Source of the DNA: Hyphococcus sp.
GTDB lineage: Bacteria > Pseudomonadota > Alphaproteobacteria > Caulobacterales > Parvularculaceae
Assembly: GCA_021776345.1 (NCBI GenBank)
Contig: JAJFGC010000217.1
Location: 1 to 58,217 of the forward strand
DNA length: 58,217 nucleotides
Reading direction: 5' to 3'
Positions 18,620 through 26,219 of the stretch are shown here, piece by piece; the first letter of the stretch is position 1, and every line of letters begins with the position of its first letter. Under the pieces are notes generated by a model. It did no database searches. It saw nothing but the letters and a program-made list of their open reading frames with translations, and was not told the DNA's origin. The position numbers and the translations under genes were made by a program.

Positions 18620-18652
18620 TAAACTTCCTTCATCCTCCCGAGAAAGCTTCCC

Positions 18653-19294
18653 CTAAAATACGCTTTCAGGGATCAACACGACGTCGCCCGGCAGCATCGG
18701 CACATTTGCGGCGATGTTGCCTTTGCGTAAGAGATCATCGAGACGCAAGCGATAAGAGTTTCGTTCTTCGCCCTTGCCGCGAATCAGCACCGCTTTATTG
18801 CCAGCCGCAAATTCGGTTAGCCCGCCAACCGCAACCATCACATCAAGCACGGTCATGCCCGTCTGGTAGGGCAGTGCTATCGGCTGCTGCGCCTCACCAA
18901 GGACGCGCACTTGCTGATCAAACGTCGATGAGAAGTTGCTGACGATAACCGTCACTTCCGGTGTTTTGACGAAACGCTTCAACGAGACTTCAAGATCGCC
19001 GGCCAATTGTGACGGCGTTTTGCCTGATGCGACCATGTCTTCGACCAATGGTGTCGAAATTCGACCGTCCGGACGCACGGTCACATTGGTCGATAGTTCC
19101 GGCGCGCGCCAAACGAAAATCTCAAGCTGGTCGAGCGGACCGATCAAATAATCAGGGGACGCGTCAGCAGCGTCAATCGCTGTAGACGGAGCGGCTTGCA
19201 GTTGCTCACCGCCATCAATGATTGAACAACCGGCAATCATTGCGGCCGCTGCGCCAAGCAGAGCGAAGCGGCAAAACTGGTAAATCTTTGTCAT
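18653..19294 (-). CDS. Wza-like polysaccharide export lipoprotein
   Basis: 213 residues. The lipobox AAMIAGC puts the acylated cysteine at position 23. The poly-export domain follows (YLIGPLDQLEIFVWRAPELS, about 49-120), then an SLBB-type domain (VRVLGEAQQPIALPYQ, about 128-200). It lacks the C-terminal amphipathic helix of E. coli Wza, as expected for short forms that rely on a separate barrel; the barrel gene downstream would supply it. First gene of the minus-strand run, preceded by a 300-nt leader with repeats. Confidence 0.93.
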   Translation of the reverse strand: MTKIYQFCRFALLGAAAAMIAGCSIIDGGEQLQAAPSTAIDAADASPDYLIGPLDQLEIFVWRAPELSTNVTVRPDGRISTPLVEDMVASGKTPSQLAGDLEVSLKRFVKTPEVTVIVSNFSSTFDQQVRVLGEAQQPIALPYQTGMTVLDVMVAVGGLTEFAAGNKAVLIRGKGEERNSYRLRLDDLLRKGNIAANVPMLPGDVVLIPESVF

Positions 19295-19594
19295 AGTTCT
19301 TTCCTTAGGGTCTCCGAGACGAGACTGTGTTGCAGTAAAATCATCACAATTCCGTATTCAGTTTAGGGTCTCCGCAATTTCTTTGCCATGGCGCGGCTTC
19401 CCCCTTGTGGAAAGTTAAAGAAGGCAAAATGAAGGCTAATAGATTCAGAGGCTTGGACTGTTAACTCGCCCGAAAATTTTTGCATGCGTCGACCCCTTTC
19501 AACCGCTTACGCCTCATCTTGGTTAAGAATCGAACACTCCAACCAAACGATTCGCCGAATCAGGTGTATTCGGAACTGGTAAGACGGTTAATCC
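19295..19594 (-). promoter_or_regulatory. 300-nt leader of the EPS operon with repeats and GANTC cluster
   Basis: The gap between the export gene and the sugar transferase holds no long ORF. It contains a 12-bp direct repeat TTAGGGTCTCCG at 19305-19316 and 19363-19374 (58 nt apart), four GANTC motifs (19442, 19527, 19549, 19557; the last three within 35 nt), and a 40-codon ORF (19363-19485). The proximal repeat copy lies just before the AAGGA ribosome-binding sequence of the export gene. I infer a regulated promoter here but could not pick -35/-10 hexamers. Confidence 0.45.
19363..19485 (-). CDS. Candidate 40-residue leader ORF
   Basis: Too short for the ORF track. ATG at 19485 preceded by AAAGGGG with 7-nt spacing; peptide begins MQKFSGELTV and ends KKLRRP. 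Its stop codon lies within the second copy of the 12-bp repeat, about 70 nt before the export lipoprotein gene. No membrane helix or known motif. It could be a small protein, a leader peptide or chance; a 41-codon open frame is not rare at this base composition. Confidence 0.25.
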   Translation of the reverse strand: MQKFSGELTVQASESISLHFAFFNFPQGGSRAMAKKLRRP

Positions 19595-20398
19595 TCAACG
19601 ACTTCCAATGCCAAACAACGCGACACGGATCGTCATCAAAATAATCATGACATCCATCAGTGGTGTGAAGTTGCGAATATAAAAGAGGTCATAGCGAAGC
19701 TTTTCGCGGGCGCCCTCAACCGTCGCCGCATACTCATACCGCACCTGCGCCCAGCCGGTAATGCCAGGCTTAACCAAATGACGCGAATGATAATGCGGTA
19801 TCTCCCGTTCCAGCTCCGCGACAAACTCCGGCCGCTCCGGTCGCGGCCCAACAAAACTCATTTCACCGCGCAAAACATTAATGGTCTGGGGAATTTCATC
19901 GATCCTCGTCTTGCGGATAAACCGCCCCACTCGCGTGACGCGATCATCATCTATGGCCGCATATTGCGGCCCGTTCTGTTCAGCGTTCATGCGCATTGAA
20001 CGGAATTTAAAAACCGAAAAACAGCGGCCCGCATAGCCAACGCGTTTTTGCCGATAAAGAACCGGCCCCCTGCTGTCGAGTTTAATCGCCAACACCGTCA
20101 ACGCCAATAACGGCGCCAGAAACAAGACCAGACCAAGACTGGCGGCAATGTCAGTCGCGCGTTTGAATTTCGAAATACCCGTATGGTTAATTGCCGTCGC
20201 TGCACGATGAACAGCAGCTTTGTCCATGGTGTTAAGATCAAGCGCGCCGGATCTGACATCAATTGTATTTCCCGAAACCTGGCGGAACATTGCGAGCGCG
20301 CCAGCGTCCCCGTCAGCTGCCTTGGTAAGCCATGCACGCGACCGGATCGCAATTAACGCGGTCAACAAAGCCGCTGCGATCCCGTATAAAATTGCCAT
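19595..20398 (-). CDS. Bacterial sugar-phosphate transferase (short WcaJ/EpsB-type)
   Basis: 267 residues, starting 8 nt after a perfect GGAGGT. The C-terminal catalytic domain is complete: the re-entrant hydrophobic hairpin (about 85-107), GPVLYRQKRVG, FKFRSMR, TRIDEIPQTINVLRGEMSFVGPRPE and ITGWAQVRYEY. It should transfer a sugar-1-phosphate to undecaprenyl phosphate, the first step of repeat-unit synthesis at the inner membrane. Full-length XrtA-associated relatives carry four more N-terminal helices and are much longer; here only about 80 residues with one helix precede the catalytic domain. It lies upstream of the export gene on the same strand. Confidence 0.9.
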   Translation of the reverse strand: MAILYGIAAALLTALIAIRSRAWLTKAADGDAGALAMFRQVSGNTIDVRSGALDLNTMDKAAVHRAATAINHTGISKFKRATDIAASLGLVLFLAPLLALTVLAIKLDSRGPVLYRQKRVGYAGRCFSVFKFRSMRMNAEQNGPQYAAIDDDRVTRVGRFIRKTRIDEIPQTINVLRGEMSFVGPRPERPEFVAELEREIPHYHSRHLVKPGITGWAQVRYEYAATVEGAREKLRYDLFYIRNFTPLMDVMIILMTIRVALFGIGSR

Positions 20399-20545
20399 CC
20401 CCCAAACACCTCCAACAGTGAGTGTCGCTCAGACGGTGAGTCAGCGAATCGGCGGCGGCTGTCTCAGTCTATAACAACGGCGGATGGGAAGCACGGAACG
20501 TGCCTAACGGTTTGTTAATGGTCGCAGGGGGGCAACTGTTTCCGA

Positions 20546-20692
20546 TCAAAGAAGGAACGGCGCCAGCAAAAGCGCCCACAGCAGGCCGGCGCTCATGAAC
20601 CAGAACCTCAAACAGGCTTCAACCGGCCATGGCGTGATGTTTGCGGCGTTGCTCCGATCACTGGTTGAAGGTTGGATTGGGTCATGCGTCAT
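20546..20692 (-). CDS. Unlisted 48-residue single-pass membrane peptide
   Basis: Below the 60-codon cut of the ORF track. ATG at 20692 is preceded by AAGGAG with 9-nt spacing, a near-ideal ribosome binding site. The peptide starts with a polar stretch (MTHDPIQPSTSDRSNAAN) and ends in one membrane helix (WFMSAGLLWALLLAPFLL) that runs to the stop. It lies 147 nt upstream of the sugar transferase on the same strand, so it may be the first gene of the EPS operon. I do not recognise it. The alternative plus-strand ORF here (20595-20831) has no such support. Confidence 0.55.
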   Translation of the reverse strand: MTHDPIQPSTSDRSNAANITPWPVEACLRFWFMSAGLLWALLLAPFLL

Positions 20693-20845
20693 CAGGCGGC
20701 ACTCCTTGCGCTACGCAATAAGCCGAAGAGGCCTCAACATTTTGTTAACGCCTCGGTTGCGGGCGCCCTCCCTTCAAAAGCGCCTGCGCTCTATGACGAT
20801 GCCGAATCCCGCGATAGTCCTTGCGTTTTGACGCAGCCCTCACCC

Positions 20846-23017
20846 ATGCGCTTTCTGGTTTTGACAACGCTCTATCCAAATGCGGCGATGCCGTCGCACG
20901 GGATCTTTGTCGAAAACCGGCTGCGGGCGTTTTTGAAACGCCATGATGCGGAGGTCCGCGTGATCGCGCCGGTTCCCTGGTTTCCGTTTCAACATGAAAC
21001 ATTCGGTAAATACGCTGCGTGGGCGCGCGTCCCGAAACGGGAAAGCCGTCATGGCGTTGAGATATATCACCCGCGATATTTGCTGCCGCCAAAAGTCGGT
21101 ATGCATTACGCACCTACCGCCTTGGCGCGGTGCTTTAGCAAAGCAATTGACGCCATCACCGGAAATGGATGGGATTTCGACTTTATCGACGCGCATTATT
21201 TCTATCCCGATGGCGTCGCGGCGACGGCAATCGCAAAAGAACGAGGCAAGCCAATTGCGATCACCGCTCGTGGCTCCGATGTCAGTTTCTTTCCTGACTA
21301 CCCAGGCCCGCGCAAAAAAATCATCCAGGCAGCAACCGATGCGGATGTCGTCATTACCGTCGCCGATGCGCTCAAAACCAATCTCAACTCCCTCGGCGCA
21401 CCGCAGCAAAAAATCACGACACTGCGCAACGGTGTTGACCTTGAGATATTCGCGCCGCGTGATCGCGCTGCAATTCGCCGTGAGATGGGCCTTTCCGGTT
21501 CCGTCATTCTCTCTGCCGGCCATTTGATTGAACGTAAAGGACATCATCTCGTTATTGAGGCGCTTAAAAAGCTGCCCGCCGCAACGTTGTTGATTGTCGG
21601 CGACGGCGAAGACAGACCGACCCTGGTTCGACAAGTCAAAGCCGCAAATCTTGACGCCCGTGTGCAGTTTCTGGGGGCGCTGGCGCCAGAAAAAATGCCA
21701 GACATCTACAACGCAGCGGATATTCTCGTGCTTGCCTCCTCGCGCGAAGGCTGGGCGAATGTTCTACTTGAGGCGATGGCTTGCGGCACGCCGTGTGTTG
21801 CAACCAATGTCGGCGGTAATCCGGAAGTTATTCGCGAGCCCGCGGCGGGGCGTCTCGTTGGCGATCTTACGTCCGATGCCATTGCCAAGGCCGTGAGCAC
21901 ACTCCTTTCAAATCCACCGGATCGCCAGTCAACACGGGGCTATGCGGAAACTCATTCGTGGAACGAGACTGCCGATCAAATGGCGGCGATTTTTTCCGGC
22001 CTTTCCAGGCGCGCCCGCGCAGCAGCGTCGATCACGACGGCGCCAATTTCTTTTGCAGAACCATACCGGCCAAAACTGATCATTACGGTGGACACGGAAG
22101 AAGCATTCAACTGGTCTGACTTTGAAACCAGTGCGCACAGTGTTTGTGAACCTGCCGACCTCAACATTTTTCAAAAAACCTGCGACAATGCGGGCGCCAA
22201 ACCGCTCTATCTTGTTACATACCCACTCCTCAAATATGCCGGGACCGCTTCTTATTTCCGATCGCTCAAAGACAATGACGCCGCCGACTTTGGCCTGCAC
22301 CTCCATCAATGGGTGACGCCGCCGGAAACACGGTTTTCCGAGGAGTATTTTTCCTACCAAAAGAACCTGCCGCAAGATATTCACGTAAAAAAACTCCGCG
22401 CCCTCGCCGACATGTTCGAAACCGTCTTTGGCGACCACGCAATCGCGCACCGCGCCGGGCGTTACGGGATTTCTTCCGCCGACTATGCCTTGCTCGCAGA
22501 GATCGGCGTCAGATTCGACTTCAGTCCCGGCGCGGCGTTTGATTTCTCTTCGACTGGCGGGCCTGACTTTTCCGGTTACGCCAATCATCCTTTTATCGTT
22601 AAGGGCGCGACCGCTCCTGTTTACGTAACGCCGGTCAGCGCGGCGAAAACAATCCGCGGGACAAAGCTATTCCAAAGTCAGGAAGGAAACTCGCCGGGTT
22701 TTTCAACAACTGCCAACACGCCATCCTGGAAAATTCCCATACGCCTCTCGCCTGAAGGCGCCAACCTCCAGACACTGAAAGCGCTGACCAAAAGGCTGAT
22801 CGCTGACAAGACACCCGTGCTCACATTTACCCTTCATTCAACAAGCTTAACAAAAGGCGCCAATTCATATGCGCCAGACGCCGACGGCGTTGATCACATC
22901 CTCTCTGTTACACGCGACTACCTCTCCTGGTTTCGCGAAAACATTGACGGCGAGCTTGTGTCGTTGGGCGATCTCGCGACGCTTTACGAAAACACCGCGA
23001 AAGCGTGCGCGACTTAA
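20846..23017 (+). CDS. Glycosyltransferase family 4 fused to WalW-like polysaccharide deacetylase domain
   Basis: 723 residues from the ATG at 20846, where the conserved MRFLVLTTLYPN start lies; an ATG at 20684 would add 54 unlike residues. Residues 1 to ~390 are a GT4 enzyme with the acceptor-side SHGIFVENRLR and donor-site EGWANVLLEAMACGTP (EX7E). After a short linker, residues ~410-723 form a WalW-like NodB-related domain: IITVDTEEAFNW, FGLHLHQWVTPPE, AHRAGRYGIS, and TFTLHS near the end. Both halves are usually separate proteins near EPS loci. It is divergent from the EPS operon and probably part of the same pathway. No membrane segment. Confidence 0.87.
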   Translation: MRFLVLTTLYPNAAMPSHGIFVENRLRAFLKRHDAEVRVIAPVPWFPFQHETFGKYAAWARVPKRESRHGVEIYHPRYLLPPKVGMHYAPTALARCFSKAIDAITGNGWDFDFIDAHYFYPDGVAATAIAKERGKPIAITARGSDVSFFPDYPGPRKKIIQAATDADVVITVADALKTNLNSLGAPQQKITTLRNGVDLEIFAPRDRAAIRREMGLSGSVILSAGHLIERKGHHLVIEALKKLPAATLLIVGDGEDRPTLVRQVKAANLDARVQFLGALAPEKMPDIYNAADILVLASSREGWANVLLEAMACGTPCVATNVGGNPEVIREPAAGRLVGDLTSDAIAKAVSTLLSNPPDRQSTRGYAETHSWNETADQMAAIFSGLSRRARAAASITTAPISFAEPYRPKLIITVDTEEAFNWSDFETSAHSVCEPADLNIFQKTCDNAGAKPLYLVTYPLLKYAGTASYFRSLKDNDAADFGLHLHQWVTPPETRFSEEYFSYQKNLPQDIHVKKLRALADMFETVFGDHAIAHRAGRYGISSADYALLAEIGVRFDFSPGAAFDFSSTGGPDFSGYANHPFIVKGATAPVYVTPVSAAKTIRGTKLFQSQEGNSPGFSTTANTPSWKIPIRLSPEGANLQTLKALTKRLIADKTPVLTFTLHSTSLTKGANSYAPDADGVDHILSVTRDYLSWFRENIDGELVSLGDLATLYENTAKACAT

Positions 23018-23028
23018 CACGCCATTAA
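23014..23028. promoter_or_regulatory. Perfect CtrA-type box upstream of fliO
   Basis: TTAA-CACGCCA-TTAA, an exact match to the Caulobacter CtrA consensus TTAA-N7-TTAA, 50 nt before the fliO start and overlapping the stop codon of the preceding gene. In Caulobacter early flagellar promoters carry such boxes near the -35 region. That CtrA binds here is inference. Confidence 0.7.
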
Positions 23029-23077
23029 GCATGAACCCGGTAATTTTTGCCTAGAGCCATCGGCAAAGGATTATCTC

Positions 23078-23443
23078 ATGCTGCTACCGGAAATCATGCG
23101 CATTCTGTTCGGTCTTGTCGCCGTTATCGGCCTTATTGGCATTTGCGCACTGGCCGCAAAAAAAGCGGGGCTTGCCTCTGCTTCCGGCGGCTTCGTTCGC
23201 AAGCGCCGTCTCGGCGTCGTAGAAACGCTGGCGCTTGATGGTCGCCGACGGCTCGCCATCATCAAATGTGACGGCGCGGAACATCTGATCGTTCTTGGCG
23301 CCACAAACGAAACGGTCATCGACCACAACCTCGCTGGCGCTATTACCGTTGAGGAAACCGACACGACCACCGCCGTGGCAAACCCGTTCCCGACCTTTGG
23401 CGATGTCGTCAAAAAACTGCGCCCGGCGAAAGACGCTGCGTGA
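23078..23443 (+). CDS. fliO: Flagellar biosynthesis protein FliO
   Basis: 121 residues with one N-terminal membrane helix (about 8-27) and a small cytoplasmic domain (RKRRLGVVETLALDGRRRLAII...EHLIVLG), the usual FliO pattern. FliO helps assemble FliP into the flagellar export gate. The identity is supported by the fliP gene starting inside its stop codon (GTGA overlap). AAAGGA lies upstream of the ATG. FliO is poorly conserved, so context carries much of the weight. Confidence 0.88.
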   Translation: MLLPEIMRILFGLVAVIGLIGICALAAKKAGLASASGGFVRKRRLGVVETLALDGRRRLAIIKCDGAEHLIVLGATNETVIDHNLAGAITVEETDTTTAVANPFPTFGDVVKKLRPAKDAA

Positions 23444-24195
23444 ACAAACCCTTCAGCATATTCCTGGTGGCGCTTGTTGCGTCGTTTACGATGTCTGCCG
23501 ATGTTGCGGCCCAGACCCTGACCCTCGATATGGGCGGGGAAGAAGGCGGCGGTCTGTCCGCGCGGATCATTCAACTGGTGCTCCTCACCACGGTCCTGTC
23601 GCTGGCGCCGTCGATCCTCATTATGATGACCTCGTTCATCCGCATCGTCGTCGTCCTCTCGCTGTTGCGCACCGCCATCGGCATTCAACAAAGCCCGCCC
23701 AATCCGGTGATCATTTCGCTGGCCTTGTTTCTGACCGCCTTCGTTATGGCGCCGACCTTTGGCGAGGCTTATCTCTCCGGCGTCAAACCGCTGATGGACG
23801 AAGAAATCACCATGGCAGAAGCTTTCCCGAAAACGGCCGCGCCGATCAAAACCTTTATGCTCGGCCAGACGCGGGAAAAAGACCTCGCGCTCTTTTTCGA
23901 TATGGCGGAAGTCACACCGGAAAGCCCGGAAGCGACACCCTTACATGTTCTGGTGCCGGCTTTCATGATTTCGGAGCTCCGACGCGCCTTTGAAATCGGC
24001 TTTATGATTTTCATTCCTTTCCTCATCATCGACATGGTGATCTCATCGATCCTGATGGCCATGGGCATGTTGATGCTGCCGCCAATCGTCATCTCCCTGC
24101 CGTTCAAACTGATCTTCTTTGTGTTGATCGACGGCTGGCGCCTGATCGCCGGCTCGCTCGTGCAGAGTTTCGCCGTCGCTCCGCCGCCGGGTTAA
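23440..24195 (+). CDS. fliP: Flagellar export gate protein FliP
   Basis: 251 residues starting with GTG that overlaps the fliO stop. A cleavable signal peptide (SIFLVALVASFTMSADVAAQ) is followed by four membrane helices. Signature stretches: LLTTVLSLAPSILIMMTSFIRIVVVLSLLR (quoted in parts: TSFIRIVVVLSLLR), FDMAEVTPESPEAT and FLIIDMVISSILMAMGM. FliP forms the pentameric core of the type III export gate in the flagellar basal body. FliQ and FliR do not follow; the next gene is convergent lpd, so the export-gate genes are split in this genome. Confidence 0.97.
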   Translation: MNKPFSIFLVALVASFTMSADVAAQTLTLDMGGEEGGGLSARIIQLVLLTTVLSLAPSILIMMTSFIRIVVVLSLLRTAIGIQQSPPNPVIISLALFLTAFVMAPTFGEAYLSGVKPLMDEEITMAEAFPKTAAPIKTFMLGQTREKDLALFFDMAEVTPESPEATPLHVLVPAFMISELRRAFEIGFMIFIPFLIIDMVISSILMAMGMLMLPPIVISLPFKLIFFVLIDGWRLIAGSLVQSFAVAPPPG

Positions 24196-24202
24196 CCCCT
24201 CT

Positions 24203-24225
24203 GTCATTGCCGGAGTTGTTCCGGG
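24203..24225. repeat. REP-like element, copy 1
   Basis: GTCATTGCCGGAGTTGTTCCGG, an imperfect copy of the GTCATTGCCGGA-type extragenic repeat common in alphaproteobacteria, just after fliP. Related copies lie at 24258 and 33124/33191. Confidence 0.75.
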
Positions 24226-24257
24226 GGTTTAGCACCAAAATACAAGACAAATTATTT

Positions 24258-24286
24258 GTCATTGCCGGACTTGTGCCGGCAATGAC
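24258..24286. repeat. REP-like palindrome, copy 2
   Basis: Perfect 11-bp inverted repeat GTCATTGCCGG / CCGGCAATGAC around ACTTGTG. It lies between the convergent fliP and lpd genes, where it could also act as a transcription end hairpin, though no T-tract follows. Confidence 0.85.
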
Positions 24287-24410
24287 GGTCAACGGAAACA
24301 ACTCAACAGTCGCCATAAACTCCTTCCAAATTTCATTCGAAAGATATCATACGGCGCCCCGAGAGGTGGTCGATAAGTTTCGACCGAATATAGGTTTGAT
24401 GGAAGAATAC

Positions 24411-24434
24411 CCTCTCTGGGTTGTATCAGAGAGG
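24411..24434 (-). terminator. Hairpin downstream of lpd
   Basis: Perfect 8-bp stem CCTCTCTG / CAGAGAGG with an 8-nt loop, starting 22 nt past the lpd stop. There is no run of T after it, so termination is possible but weakly supported. Confidence 0.4.
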
Positions 24435-24456
24435 CGTGATTCAACTCGGCAATCGG

Positions 24457-25845
24457 CTAAATATGCAGCGCATGCCCGAGCGTTCTGAGCGCGGCCTCAT
24501 GGAAGGCTTCGCTTTGCGTCGGATGAGCGTGGATCGTGCCCGCTATATCTTCAAGGCGCGCGCCCATCTCCAGCGCGAGGCCGAAGGAGGCCGCAAGTTC
24601 CGCGACGCCGCCGCCGACCGCCTGAATGCCGAGAATGACATGGTTGTCCTTGCGCGCGACGATGCGCACGAAGCCGTCTTCAGCTTCCATGGTCATGGCC
24701 CGGCCATTGGCGGAGAACGGAAACATCTGTGTAATGATCTCGTAGCCTGCTTCCTTCGCCTCATCTGGCGAATGCCCCGCGGACAGAACTTCCGGATCGG
24801 TGAAACAGATCGCCGCAATGGCGACCTTATCCCATGACCGGTTTTCACCGGCGATGATTTCCGCCACCATCTCGCCCTGGGCCATCGCCCGATGTGCAAG
24901 CATCGGCTCGCCGGTGACGTCGCCAATCGCATAAATGCCGGTCATGGAGGTACGGCACTGATCATCGATCTTGATGAATTTGCCGTCCATATCGAGGACG
25001 ATGTTTTCCGCGCCCCAGCCTTCGGTCAGCGGTTTGCGGCCAACCGTAACAAGGATTTTGTCTGCCTTGATCGTCTCTGCCTTGCCGTCGGCAGTCTCGA
25101 TCTCAAGACCGCCTTTCTTGGCGCCCCTGGCTTTGGCGCCAAGCAAGACGTCCATGCCGAGGGCTTTCATCTTCTTCGCCACCGGCCGGGTCATGGCGCT
25201 GTCATAAAGCGGCAGGATACGATCGAGCGCTTCAACGACCGTCACCTTCGAGCCCATTTTCGCGAACGCAATGCCAAGCTCGAGCCCGATATACCCGGCG
25301 CCGACGACCGCGAGATTTTTCGGCGGCGCCTCAAGATCGAGCGCCTCGGTCGAGGAGATGACATCGCCGCCAAAAGGCATAAATGGCAGCTCCACCGGAA
25401 CCGAGCCCGTAGCAATGATGATGTTTTCCGCGCGGATGGTCTGGTCGCCGTCATCGGTTTTCACTTCAACCGTCTTGCCGTCGATGAACGAGGCCCAGCC
25501 GGACACCGTGCGCACTTTGTTTTTTTTCAGGAGACCGCCAACGCCGCCGGTCAGCCGCTTGACGATCCCGTCTTTCCATTCAACGGATTTTTTAAGATCG
25601 ATCTCCGGTTTCGAAACCTTCACGCCGATGGCCGACCCTTTGGCGAAATGCGTGGTCTTTTCAAATTCGTCAGCAACATGGATCATCGCCTTGGACGGGA
25701 TGCAGCCAACATTCAGGCATGTGCCGCCATGGGCTTTTGCTTCAACGATGACCGTGTCAAGCCCAAGCTGGCCGGCGCGGATCGCCGCCACATAACCGCC
25801 GGGCCCGGCGCCTATGACAAGAGTATTGCATTCAATGATGGGCAT
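24457..25845 (-). CDS. lpdA: Dihydrolipoyl dehydrogenase (E3)
   Basis: 462 residues from MPIIECNTLVIGAGPGG; the track's 14 extra codons run into the spacer. FAD-binding GAGPGG, redox disulfide GGTCLNVGCIPSK (C43, C48), the NAD site VVGAGYIGLELG and the C-terminal active-site histidine in HAHPTQSEAFHEAA are all present. It reoxidises the lipoyl groups of E2 using NAD+. Being last in an operon with E1alpha, E1beta and E2 of the branched-chain type, it is the dedicated E3 of that complex; another copy for pyruvate or 2-oxoglutarate dehydrogenase may exist elsewhere. Confidence 0.96.
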   Translation of the reverse strand: MPIIECNTLVIGAGPGGYVAAIRAGQLGLDTVIVEAKAHGGTCLNVGCIPSKAMIHVADEFEKTTHFAKGSAIGVKVSKPEIDLKKSVEWKDGIVKRLTGGVGGLLKKNKVRTVSGWASFIDGKTVEVKTDDGDQTIRAENIIIATGSVPVELPFMPFGGDVISSTEALDLEAPPKNLAVVGAGYIGLELGIAFAKMGSKVTVVEALDRILPLYDSAMTRPVAKKMKALGMDVLLGAKARGAKKGGLEIETADGKAETIKADKILVTVGRKPLTEGWGAENIVLDMDGKFIKIDDQCRTSMTGIYAIGDVTGEPMLAHRAMAQGEMVAEIIAGENRSWDKVAIAAICFTDPEVLSAGHSPDEAKEAGYEIITQMFPFSANGRAMTMEAEDGFVRIVARKDNHVILGIQAVGGGVAELAASFGLALEMGARLEDIAGTIHAHPTQSEAFHEAALRTLGHALHI

Positions 25846-25864
25846 GTTTTTAGATTTTATCCTA

Positions 25865-26218
25865 TTAGAAGTTGAGTGGCCAACCAAAGATAAAGATACT
25901 TGCTAGAGAGAGTAAGGCCGTAACTAACGCTAAAGCCCAGGACACAACGACTGGAATGCGATACTTCTCAAAAAATTGCATTTCCTCGTCACTACTGCAA
26001 TTTTCCTCGTATCCCCGCGTCCATAGAAACCTAATTGTTGGCCACGCTGAAATTAAATCACCGTCAGTCCAGATTGTCCTTCTACCCGATTCCTCCCATA
26101 GCCTTATGTAATTTCGCTTTAGTTGCTGCAGGTATCGCCATGAGAACCAGCTCTCGATAAGGATAAAAACGATAGCGGCAACAAAGGTGGTTATCGTTGG
26201 ATGGGTCCATGAATACAT
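25865..26218 (-). CDS. Small two-helix membrane protein with UspB-like layout, inside the bkd operon
   Basis: 117 residues from the ATG just after the E2 stop, with GAGG upstream; the track start is a TTG inside E2. Membrane helices at about 8-25 and 88-112 flank a charged cytoplasmic or periplasmic loop containing WPTIRFLWTRGYEE. Length, helix placement and the loop pattern recall UspB (universal stress protein B), which also has two end helices and a similar RYxxHxD-type loop, but similarity is weak and I treat it as unassigned. It sits between E2 and E3 genes with 1 and 19 nt spacing, so it is co-transcribed with a catabolic complex. Confidence 0.7.
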   Translation of the reverse strand: MYSWTHPTITTFVAAIVFILIESWFSWRYLQQLKRNYIRLWEESGRRTIWTDGDLISAWPTIRFLWTRGYEENCSSDEEMQFFEKYRIPVVVSWALALVTALLSLASIFIFGWPLNF

Positions 26219-26219
26219 C

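Noticed and set aside
20595-20831. Plus-strand 78-codon ORF before the GT4-WalW gene
   Set aside because: No ribosome-binding sequence, no recognisable motif, and it runs antisense to the better supported 48-codon minus-strand ORF.
24892-25875. 327-codon plus-strand ORF
   Set aside because: Exact antisense shadow of lpdA; high-GC third-position effect.
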